Source: Bdellovibrionales bacterium (lineage in GTDB: Bacteria; Bdellovibrionota_G; JALEGL01; JAGRAY01). From it: 13,815 nucleotides of DNA. Below, piece after piece: positions 1-6,955 of this stretch (positions within the stretch are counted from its first letter, which is position 1; the number at the start of each line of letters is the position of its first letter). The notes under the pieces were generated by a model. That model was not told where the DNA came from, ran no database searches, and saw only the letters and a list, made by a program, of their open reading frames with translations. The translations under genes were made by a program, and so were the position numbers. Location: the NCBI GenBank assembly GCA_020434375.1, contig JAGRAY010000032.1, positions 1-13,815 on the forward strand. The letters are read 5' to 3'.

Positions 1-2
1 GA

Positions 3-494
3 ATTTTAGAGAGAGGCTGGAATTTTATTCAATCCGATACGGAAGGGTGGAATCACGCTCCAGATTATTGGCTGATTCCTCAGATGATTGGATTTAACTA
101 TGCAATGGAGCTTGGCGACAAAAAGAAAGGTGCACCGTACATTGCCGCAGCCGCAAGTATTCCAGGATCACCTGAAATTTATAAGACCTGGGCGGCAACG
201 TTGTATAAAAAATCAGGAGAATTAGAAAAAGCGGCTAAGGTATTAGAATCGATGTTGGCCATCGAAATGCTTCAAAGCCAACTTGAAACTGTGGACAACG
301 AGAGCATCAAAGATCGTATTCGATTAAGGCTTCGGCTTTACTATGAGCAACTCTATGGCAAGGAGCAAGCCCAAATACGAGCGAATACTTTGATGAATGA
401 GATCCAACGAGTTCGAAGCTTGTGGAAAGCAAATTTCCCTTATCTGGACTTTGGATTGTTTTTATTGATTTGGAATGAACCTCATCAATTCTAA
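3..494 (+). CDS. TPR-like helical-repeat protein, C-terminal part (5'-truncated by window edge)
   Basis: The reading frame is open from the left edge of the window and ends at TAA 492-494, so only the last 163 residues are visible and the true start lies upstream. The visible part is helix-rich. The segment encoded at about 140-270 has TPR character: small residues spaced as in paired helices (a PGSPEIYKTWAATLYKKSG stretch, then EKAAKVLESMLA). A charged helical tail with DRIRLRLRLYYEQLYG follows. Nothing catalytic is visible. TPR proteins usually scaffold protein-protein contacts. Many are lipoproteins or membrane-anchored, but that cannot be judged without the N-terminus. The downstream gene starts 20 nt inside this one, which indicates co-transcription and probably translational coupling. 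The TPR assignment rests on residue pattern alone. Confidence 0.65.
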   Translation: MLERGWNFIQSDTEGWNHAPDYWLIPQMIGFNYAMELGDKKKGAPYIAAAASIPGSPEIYKTWAATLYKKSGELEKAAKVLESMLAIEMLQSQLETVDNESIKDRIRLRLRLYYEQLYGKEQAQIRANTLMNEIQRVRSLWKANFPYLDFGLFLLIWNEPHQF

Positions 495-2070
495 GCTGCT
501 TTTGAGCTGTTTTTTTGCCGGGCTTTTGTGGCTTATTGCACCTGGACTCCATTGGCTAGATTCGAGCGAACTCGCACTAGGAAGTCATGTATTGGCTATT
601 ACGCACCCACCAGGGCAAGTTCCGTATCTTTTTTTTGCCAAGGCTTTTCAAATGTTTCCTATTGGGTCTATCGCATTTCGTACCAATTTGTTTTCGTGGT
701 TTTCGACACTCGTTGGAGGTTTCGTTTTTCTTCAATTTTGCCAAAGGCAAAGATTGTCGTATGGAGCTATTGCAGTGATCACTATTATTTTGAGTGGTTT
801 TGTTTTTAAGCAGGCAGTAAGAACTGAGGTCTATTCACTTGCGGCAACTCTTGGATTAATAACAATTGTTACAACTAGTTTGAACGATGTTCGTGCGCAT
901 TATTTGGGTGCATTCTGTGCTGGTCTTTTAGTTGCGGCACATCCAATTATTGGTTTGGTCGTACTGCCTTCATTGATTAAAAGAAAATGGGCTCCTATGT
1001 GTTTGTTTTTTATAATGGGAACTATAGTTTTAGTTTTTCTACCTATTCGAGGTGCAGGTCAATCCGCTTGGAATTTTGCCAATATAGGGTCTATGTATGA
1101 ATTCTATTGGTATATTACAGGCAAGCTTTATCCAGCTTATTCGCAGACCAGTTTGCTTTCGATGCTTGAACACCTTAGAGATTGTCTATGGGTTATCTTT
1201 AAGGAGCACTACTACGTGCTATGTATTTTATTTTTCATGGGAATGTTCTTATGGTTTAGACAGAAATCTAAAATTTTTGTGCTTAAACTGGGATTAGGGT
1301 TAGGTGCGCTAATACTAGCTCTCGTTCGGCAAAATAATTTTTGGGCAAACAATCCAGATGTCTACGGATATCTTTCGCTTTTGAGTTGGGTTGTTGGACT
1401 CATGTGCGTTTTTGCAACGGACAGTATTGGTAACTCAGGAGTCAAATATGGACGAACAATTGCCGTGATGATCTGGTCAGTTTGCATCTTTCACATTCTT
1501 TTAAATCAAAAAGAACTACTAAGGTATAGAAGGGACAATATTGCGATGGGTCACATGAATTATTTAATGCTTGAGCCATTTAGTCGAGGGAAAGTATTTG
1601 TATCAAGTTTTGTTACGCTAAGTCTTATGACGTATGGGCGTGAGGTCGAAAAAAGACGACCAGATATCAAGCTTGCCTATCGTGGTGACTCAAAAACTAA
1701 TGCTCGTCAACCTGTGTCACACGCCACTTCAAGTTTGTTTGAGCTAGCTATATCGAAAGGCCAAGATCAGAAATATGCCTTAAAAGTGACGGATTACGAA
1801 ATGCTCGATGACCATTTTTCTTGTAAGGGTTGGTTTTGTGATCAACATAGGTTTAGTTTAGAAAAAAGATCTATCTTTAATACGTATTTGAATGACGCGA
1901 CTCAAAGAATGAGCCAAGTTGAATACTATGCCTCGGAACCCTATGTACTTCACGCACTATTAACAATGTTAGCTTTCAGGTATCAGAGAGACTTTGAAAA
2001 TGAGTCCAAAGAAAAATCTCTCTTATTATTTCTACTTCGTGAAACACCTGATTATAATACAATTCAATAA
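475..2070 (+). CDS. DUF2723 / GT-C-type multipass membrane glycosyltransferase-like protein
   Basis: This 531-residue inner-membrane protein has about nine or ten hydrophobic segments over residues 5-345 and a soluble C-terminal region of about 180 residues. Landmarks match the DUF2723 family: an acidic motif in the first loop (D29-S-S-E32), THPPG at 43-47, RTEVY at 116-120, AHPIIG at 155-160, LPIR at 189-192 and NPDVYGYL at 293-300. DUF2723 proteins belong to the GT-C (protein O-mannosyltransferase-like) superfamily. They are expected to use polyprenyl-phosphate sugars at the outer face of the membrane, with the first-loop acidic residue as catalytic candidate. The sugar and acceptor cannot be read from the sequence. 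ATG 475 places a hydrophobic first helix at the N-terminus and overlaps the previous gene by 20 nt. The next gene begins 5 nt downstream. Transfer onto pilin or an envelope glycan is an inference from context. Confidence 0.8.
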   Translation: MNLINSKLLLSCFFAGLLWLIAPGLHWLDSSELALGSHVLAITHPPGQVPYLFFAKAFQMFPIGSIAFRTNLFSWFSTLVGGFVFLQFCQRQRLSYGAIAVITIILSGFVFKQAVRTEVYSLAATLGLITIVTTSLNDVRAHYLGAFCAGLLVAAHPIIGLVVLPSLIKRKWAPMCLFFIMGTIVLVFLPIRGAGQSAWNFANIGSMYEFYWYITGKLYPAYSQTSLLSMLEHLRDCLWVIFKEHYYVLCILFFMGMFLWFRQKSKIFVLKLGLGLGALILALVRQNNFWANNPDVYGYLSLLSWVVGLMCVFATDSIGNSGVKYGRTIAVMIWSVCIFHILLNQKELLRYRRDNIAMGHMNYLMLEPFSRGKVFVSSFVTLSLMTYGREVEKRRPDIKLAYRGDSKTNARQPVSHATSSLFELAISKGQDQKYALKVTDYEMLDDHFSCKGWFCDQHRFSLEKRSIFNTYLNDATQRMSQVEYYASEPYVLHALLTMLAFRYQRDFENESKEKSLLLFLLRETPDYNTIQ

Positions 2071-2075
2071 ATACT

Positions 2076-3017
2076 ATGAAGCAACTGCCAGTTATTCAGA
2101 TTAAAAATATTACGAAGTCTTTTAAGACAGACTTTTGGAAGAAAAAAGTTCTGGCTGTCGACGATGTATCTTTTTCCATAGATGAAGGAAATGTTTTTGG
2201 TTTGGTGGGCCATAATGGTGCCGGAAAGACCACGCTTATTAAAATACTTATGGGGCTTATTGCACCTACATCTGGTGAGGCTCATATCTTGTCCAATTCG
2301 TGCATGAGTAGTTTAGCGAGAAAAGACATAGGTTATCTTCCTGAGTCGGCATACTACTATGACTTTCTGAGAGCAAACGAGATCTTGATGTTTTATGCGA
2401 AGCTTTTTGGATTACCGCGTACATTGGCAGAAAACAGAATCAATGAACTTTTGGAACTTGTGGGCTTGAATCATCGTAAAGATTTAAGATTGCGTTACTT
2501 TTCCAAAGGAATGTTGCAAAGAATTGGTATTGCTCAAGCACTTATAAATGATCCAAAAATAGTCATTATGGACGAACCAATGTCAGGGCTAGATCCTATC
2601 GGTCGTAAAGATGTAAAAGATATTATTATTCGACTGCGCTCTCTGGGTAAAACAATTATTTTTTCATCACATATATTGTCTGATATCGAGTCGCTTTGTG
2701 ATCATGTGGCCATATTAGTGAGAGGAAGACTTCACGCATGTGGTGCATTGAATGAAATTGTACAACCAAAAGTTAATGAAGTTGAAGTCATATTTAGAGG
2801 CGCTCTAAGTGGGCATTGGCCAGAGCAAATAAAAATTCATGGGGCTCCGCGAACGGTGGCCGATACATTTTCCGTGACCCTGTCATCCATGGATCAACTC
2901 TACGAAACCATTGAATATGCCAAAAATCAGAATTTGCAGCTGCTTTCTGTTTTGCCACATAAAGAAACACTCGAAGATATTTTTGTCGACTCAGCAGGAG
3001 CGATGAAAAGAAAATGA
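2076..3017 (+). CDS. ABC-2 type transporter ATP-binding protein (PilH/CcmA-like)
   Basis: This 313-residue cytoplasmic ATPase powers an ABC-2 exporter. The nucleotide-binding domain occupies residues 7-230. It has Walker A GHNGAGKT (45-52), an IGYLPE segment at the Q-loop (85-90), signature FSKGMLQR (142-149), Walker B IVIMDEP (162-168), D-loop GLDP (171-174) and H-loop His199. FSKGM in place of LSGGQ, and Glu at the Q-loop, are usual in this subfamily and do not indicate an inactive enzyme. Residues 231-313 form the C-terminal extension typical of the family. The stop codon overlaps the start of the permease (ATGA), so the two proteins are almost certainly partners. No clear Shine-Dalgarno precedes ATG 2076, so coupling to the upstream gene is likely. 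The prepilin peptidase downstream makes it comparable to M. xanthus PilH, but this is not proven. Confidence 0.93.
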   Translation: MKQLPVIQIKNITKSFKTDFWKKKVLAVDDVSFSIDEGNVFGLVGHNGAGKTTLIKILMGLIAPTSGEAHILSNSCMSSLARKDIGYLPESAYYYDFLRANEILMFYAKLFGLPRTLAENRINELLELVGLNHRKDLRLRYFSKGMLQRIGIAQALINDPKIVIMDEPMSGLDPIGRKDVKDIIIRLRSLGKTIIFSSHILSDIESLCDHVAILVRGRLHACGALNEIVQPKVNEVEVIFRGALSGHWPEQIKIHGAPRTVADTFSVTLSSMDQLYETIEYAKNQNLQLLSVLPHKETLEDIFVDSAGAMKRK

Positions 3018-3820
3018 CAAATAGAATTTTAAGTATTGCCATAAATACCTATCGAGAAGCCATTCGCCAAAAGGTGTTATACGTGCTGGTAGTGTTTACA
3101 TTGTTTCTGATTTTAGCTTCTGCATTTTTGGGACAACTCACTCTTGGTGCAGATGCAAAAATGATTAAAGATATGGGCCTTGCAGCAATGATGACTTTGG
3201 GCGCATTTATGTCAGTATTTTTAGGAATAGGCCTTATTTTTAAAGAAATTGAGCGTAAAACAATTTATACTATTTTGTCCAAACCGGTCTCTAGGGCCGA
3301 GTTTGTAGTTGGTAAGTTTGTGGGGCTTTTGATGGTTGTATTCATTGAATTGATTCTTATGTTTGTATTTCTATGTTTGCTCTTAGTTCTCACTACAGGG
3401 CAAATCGATTTTAATTTAACGAAGGCCGTCGTCTTAATTTTTATGGAATTAAGTGTTTTGATTGCTATCACCTTAGTATTTTCTTCTTATAGTTCATCTT
3501 TAATGAGTACTATTTTTTGCTTTTCTTTTTTGCTTTTGGGTCACCTTACAGACGATTTCGCAGATATTATGTTGCCTCGTGCTGCCCAAATGATAGCGAG
3601 TGGGCAGGCTACAGATGTGTTTGTGGGGCGCACGATCGATATGTTCGTGCGAGGGCTTGAAATCATTTCACTCGATCACTTTGCAATTAATACTAAAATT
3701 GTTCACGGAGTACCTATTGGATGGGATTATGTATTTCGAGGAATCGTCTATGGATTTTGTTTGCAGGGTATCTTTCTTCTAATTGCGATCAAATTGTTTA
3801 GTAAAAAGGATCTTCAGTGA
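3014..3820 (+). CDS. ABC-2 type transporter permease (NosY/PilI-like)
   Basis: This 268-residue membrane permease has about six hydrophobic segments, near residues 21-40, 56-76, 102-127, 137-159, 164-177 and 236-262. Between helices 2 and 3 it carries the ABC-2 coupling-region hallmark, with EIERKTIYTILSKPVSR at 79-95 followed by a GK pair at 100-101. DHFAINT at 221-227, before the last helix, is also common in this family. It would form the transmembrane pore for the ATPase encoded immediately upstream, whose stop codon overlaps this start by 4 nt. Its own stop overlaps the next gene by 4 nt. The substrate is unknown. Proteins of this type export lipids, glycans or peptides, or help assemble surface machines. 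In the M. xanthus pil region an equivalent ATPase/permease pair is needed for pilus biogenesis. Confidence 0.9.
   Translation: MTNRILSIAINTYREAIRQKVLYVLVVFTLFLILASAFLGQLTLGADAKMIKDMGLAAMMTLGAFMSVFLGIGLIFKEIERKTIYTILSKPVSRAEFVVGKFVGLLMVVFIELILMFVFLCLLLVLTTGQIDFNLTKAVVLIFMELSVLIAITLVFSSYSSSLMSTIFCFSFLLLGHLTDDFADIMLPRAAQMIASGQATDVFVGRTIDMFVRGLEIISLDHFAINTKIVHGVPIGWDYVFRGIVYGFCLQGIFLLIAIKLFSKKDLQ
3806..3810 (+). promoter_or_regulatory. Shine-Dalgarno AAGGA for the GTG start at 3817
   Basis: AAGGA lies 6 nt before GTG 3817, inside the last codons of the permease gene. It supports the GTG start, which overlaps the permease stop as GTGA. Confidence 0.6.
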
Positions 3821-4443
3821 AGCTGGTCCCCCTTTTGGGAATTGGGATCATTTTTTGTTCTCTTTTTTTTCGAGTGGTTTACGAATCAAAAAGAAATTTA
3901 GAAATGGGTAAGACATATGAGCAAGACCTAGCCTATGTGAAAGCAATACTTTCTTATGATCAAGCAGCCCATTGGTATTTTCCCGGAAATCCATATGTTA
4001 AAGATGCTCTTAATCGACTCTACGATCTTGGTTGTCAGCTTGAAGAGAAACAACCCGATTTAGCAGTTTGGGCTTTTGATAGCGTGCGTGGCAGTATTTA
4101 CTCGACGCGCAGTGTTTTTATTCCCCATCGAGCAATGCTAGAAAAGGTCAATGCAAAAATAGCTAACCTAAGGGCACTGGAAGACAGTAGGCTTAATTCA
4201 CAGTTGTCAGTTCAAGACGCAAGATCCTATCATCTTGATTTATTGAAAGATGATTCAACCCGAGGCCTTGGATGGTCGATTTTAGTGGAATTAAGTTTCT
4301 TTTCATGGATAGCCAGTACTGTCGGCCTTATATGGAAAGGATTTTCTCCTTCGGGTGAAATGAAGTTTCAATCCTCTCTTCCATGGGTTTTCGGTATCAT
4401 CTTATCATTTACGTTATGGATCGTCGGGCTTACCAGGGCATAA
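3817..4443 (+). CDS. Membrane protein of unknown function, ABC-operon partner
   Basis: This 208-residue protein belongs to no family I can name with confidence. It has an N-terminal hydrophobic helix (residues 3-22) that could be an uncleaved anchor. A soluble region (about 25-148) follows, probably periplasmic and helical. Two more transmembrane helices close it (about 152-173 and 189-206). The soluble part contains a distinctive stretch around residues 43-106 (AILSYDQAAHWYFPGNPYVKDA, then AFDSVRGSIYSTRSVFIPH, described here in parts), which reads like a TPR-like helical pair. The HWYFPGNPYV core looks conserved rather than random, suggesting a real family. The start is GTG with a good AAGGA. 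Placement directly after an ATPase/permease pair suggests an accessory subunit of that transporter. M. xanthus PilG occupies a similar neighbourhood, but sequence relationship could not be tested. Confidence 0.75.
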   Translation: MKLVPLLGIGIIFCSLFFRVVYESKRNLEMGKTYEQDLAYVKAILSYDQAAHWYFPGNPYVKDALNRLYDLGCQLEEKQPDLAVWAFDSVRGSIYSTRSVFIPHRAMLEKVNAKIANLRALEDSRLNSQLSVQDARSYHLDLLKDDSTRGLGWSILVELSFFSWIASTVGLIWKGFSPSGEMKFQSSLPWVFGIILSFTLWIVGLTRA

Positions 4444-6779
4444 AATTAAGTCTGGCGGCTTTGTTTCTGTCTGGATTTTCTGCCATTATCTTTCAAGAGA
4501 TTTGGATGAAAAAATCCACACTCCTGTTTGGTCATACGACGTATGCGATCACAGCCGTTTTATGTGTTTTTATGCTTGGGTTGTCGCTTGGAAGTTTTTT
4601 GGCGCCAACAGCTTTGAGATACGTTAAAAAACCTTTTCTTCTGTACGCAATTATTGAGGGCATGGTGGGCACGACTGGTTTGTTGTTGACGCTCATTCCT
4701 TGGTCAAAGATACCTGTTTCAATGAACAGCAAAATTGGTTTTGTGACCTTATTTTTAATTCCAACCACATTGATGGGTATGACAACTCCTATAATGGTAG
4801 GTGGTATTAAGGCTTTTTTAAAAGGCCAGTCAATCCAGGTTGCACGTGTTTATTTCTTAAATACGTTAGGAGCTGCAACAGGCGCGATCGTGGGAGCGTT
4901 TTTAGTATTACCTTCTTTAGGGACAGATTATTCCGCTGTTTTGGCCTCAACGGTGCTCGTCATAGCAATGCTTTTGACATTGCCTCTTTGGAAAGACGCT
5001 CATATTTCAAGCGAAAGGAAGTTGTACAAATTGGTATTGGGGCGACCTATAGTCGTTTTTGCCGCTTTTTTTTCGGGAGTCATCGGTTTGTCTCAAGAGG
5101 TGATATGGTCTCGTTTACTTTCGCTTATATTTGGTCCGTCTGTTTATGCTTTTGGAAGTATACTGTTTATCTATCTTATAGGCATTGCTATCGGATCCGC
5201 TTTAGCGCATCGGTATCGAAAGCATCTAAGCTTGGTTTTGGTAGCCTGGAATTTTGCTGCCACGGGCTTTGCAACGTTGATTGCCATGAGCTTGTTTAGT
5301 TTGTTGCCGTTTTTTTATGTATCTTTGATTCATATTTTTCACGTTGATTTTTTGGCACTACGAGTTGTCGAAATTGCTTTGGGAGGTTTAATATTGCTAC
5401 CATTGGCGATTGCCCAAGGTTTTTTGTTGCCAAATTTGGTTGCACTTATTGGCGATGATTGTTTGCAGGAAGAGCATTCCGTCGCCGTTGTTTTCGGAAG
5501 TAACACGCTAGGGTGTATCCTAGGTGCTTTGAGTGTATCTTTATGGTTTATCCCAACCATTGGAATACTAAATTCGCTTTTTGTTTTAATTAGTATTTCA
5601 CTTATTTTGTTTTTGATCCTGGTGCCAAAGCAATCAAGACAACATTTACAGGGCGGTACGATCGCACTTGTGGTCGCAGTTATCAACAGTGTGGTCATTT
5701 ATCTGAATTGGGACCGCTCAATCTTAGCGAGTGGTATTTATAAATATGCTGTTAGGGAAGTTTTGTCGGGAAATACTTCTTTTAAACTAGATTTAGGAGA
5801 CATTGAATATTTTAAAGAGGGATTATCTTCGACCGTTGCGGTCTTTCGTACAAAAGATGATCTACTTTTGTCGGTGGATGGCAAAGTAGATGCGAGCATG
5901 TATGGAGACCTTTCAACTCAAACGATGTTAGCTGCTCTCCCGATGAGTTTGGTAAAGTCACCACGAGAAGCTTTGGTCATAGGTTTGGCAAGTGGCGTGA
6001 CATCTGGAACCACACTGTTATTTGATGACGTTCACGTAACTACGGTTGAAATCGAACCGGCTGTCATCGATGCTCATACTTATTTTTCTCGTATCAATCA
6101 TGAACCGATGAAGTCACCTCGACATCAGCTTCTAATTGATGATGCACGTAACTTTCTGAGAAAAAATCAAAAAACTTTTGATATTATCACTTCTGAACCC
6201 TCTAATCCGTGGATGAGTGGCATTGCTCCACTTTTCACCTTAGAGTTTTTTCAATTGGCTGCGGAGCACTTAACGCCTCAAGGAGTTATGTGCCAATGGC
6301 TGCCACTATATGGGATGACCACAGAGATTATCGATTCGATTATTTTGACTTACTCTAAAGTGTTTAAGTATGTCTATATGTTTGAATCTGTAGAAGGATT
6401 TGATGTCCTGTTAATAGGGTCTCAAAAAAAACTGATCCTTGATCCGCGCAATATCGGACGGTCTTGGAATGAACAGGTAAGGGCTAATCTTCAGAATATT
6501 CAGATTGACGCTCCTGAAGACATGATAGGGCTTTTTTTAAGCGGACCCGCTGCAAGCACACTGCCAAAAAATGTTCGCACTAACACTGATAAAAATGGTT
6601 TTGTGGAGTATAGGGCTCCCAGGGCCATGCATCTAAAAACTGCCGATAAAAACCATGAACAACTAATCTTGAGGTCAGAGGGTATTATGCGCTATCTGCC
6701 TACCGATCTTAGCAAAGTATCTTTTGAAAAAATTAAGAACAAGATTGGTCAAAGAAAAGATAGTATAATTTTTAAATAA
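4416..6779 (+). CDS. Membrane protein fused to a spermidine-synthase-like domain
   Basis: Counting from ATG 4416 the protein has 787 residues. About a dozen hydrophobic helices fill residues 10-430. A C-terminal spermine/spermidine-synthase-like Rossmann domain spans about 450-680. Visible landmarks are SVDGK (486-490), the nucleotide-binding loop VIGLASGVTSG (521-531), the acidic strand end VEIEP (544-548), DDAR (575-578), SEPSNPW (593-599) and a tail motif beginning NTD at 723 and ending APR at 736. This is the domain layout of proteins annotated as fused MFS/spermidine synthase. The canonical aminopropyltransferase motif DS(S/T)DP is replaced by SEPSNP, so Glu sits where the catalytic Asp is expected. 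True polyamine synthesis is doubtful and its substrate is unknown. An in-frame ATG at 4383 is possible but adds overlap with the previous gene. Neither start has a clear Shine-Dalgarno. Its stop shares a base with the next start. Confidence 0.85.
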   Translation: MDRRAYQGIKLSLAALFLSGFSAIIFQEIWMKKSTLLFGHTTYAITAVLCVFMLGLSLGSFLAPTALRYVKKPFLLYAIIEGMVGTTGLLLTLIPWSKIPVSMNSKIGFVTLFLIPTTLMGMTTPIMVGGIKAFLKGQSIQVARVYFLNTLGAATGAIVGAFLVLPSLGTDYSAVLASTVLVIAMLLTLPLWKDAHISSERKLYKLVLGRPIVVFAAFFSGVIGLSQEVIWSRLLSLIFGPSVYAFGSILFIYLIGIAIGSALAHRYRKHLSLVLVAWNFAATGFATLIAMSLFSLLPFFYVSLIHIFHVDFLALRVVEIALGGLILLPLAIAQGFLLPNLVALIGDDCLQEEHSVAVVFGSNTLGCILGALSVSLWFIPTIGILNSLFVLISISLILFLILVPKQSRQHLQGGTIALVVAVINSVVIYLNWDRSILASGIYKYAVREVLSGNTSFKLDLGDIEYFKEGLSSTVAVFRTKDDLLLSVDGKVDASMYGDLSTQTMLAALPMSLVKSPREALVIGLASGVTSGTTLLFDDVHVTTVEIEPAVIDAHTYFSRINHEPMKSPRHQLLIDDARNFLRKNQKTFDIITSEPSNPWMSGIAPLFTLEFFQLAAEHLTPQGVMCQWLPLYGMTTEIIDSIILTYSKVFKYVYMFESVEGFDVLLIGSQKKLILDPRNIGRSWNEQVRANLQNIQIDAPEDMIGLFLSGPAASTLPKNVRTNTDKNGFVEYRAPRAMHLKTADKNHEQLILRSEGIMRYLPTDLSKVSFEKIKNKIGQRKDSIIFK

Positions 6780-6952
6780 TGATGTTTTGGCTACTACTAA
6801 TGACTTCAACGGCGGTATTTTTTGTTGCACTTTACATGGGATCGCGATCTAACCATATTGCTAAATCTCTAGTTTGGGTGTTCACCGGATTAGGTTGCTT
6901 GTTGACGATATTGATTTCTGTTGTTTCTATTTTAGTTCCCGGGTTTTTCTAA
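6779..6952 (+). CDS. Small two-helix membrane protein (57 residues), unknown function
   Basis: A 57-codon frame starts at ATG 6779, whose A is the last base of the preceding TAA, and ends at TAA 6950-6952. A second in-frame ATG follows directly at 6782. The next gene starts 3 nt after the stop. The product is almost wholly hydrophobic: one helix at about residues 3-20, a short basic turn (GSRSNHIAKS, 21-30) and a second helix at about 31-53, ending PGFF. It fills the otherwise unexplained 176-nt gap between two operon genes with stop/start coupling on both sides, and that is the main argument that it is real. Two membrane helices with a basic loop fit a small subunit or regulator of a membrane complex. 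I do not recognise its family. The alternative is a non-coding spacer. Confidence 0.6.
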   Translation: MMFWLLLMTSTAVFFVALYMGSRSNHIAKSLVWVFTGLGCLLTILISVVSILVPGFF

Positions 6953-6955
6953 GTC

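Noticed and set aside
2076..3017. Non-consensus ABC signature (FSKGM) and Glu at the Q-loop
   Set aside because: Both variants are common in ABC-2/CcmA-type ATPases, and the Walker A, Walker B and H-loop residues are intact, so this is not evidence of an inactive or novel enzyme.
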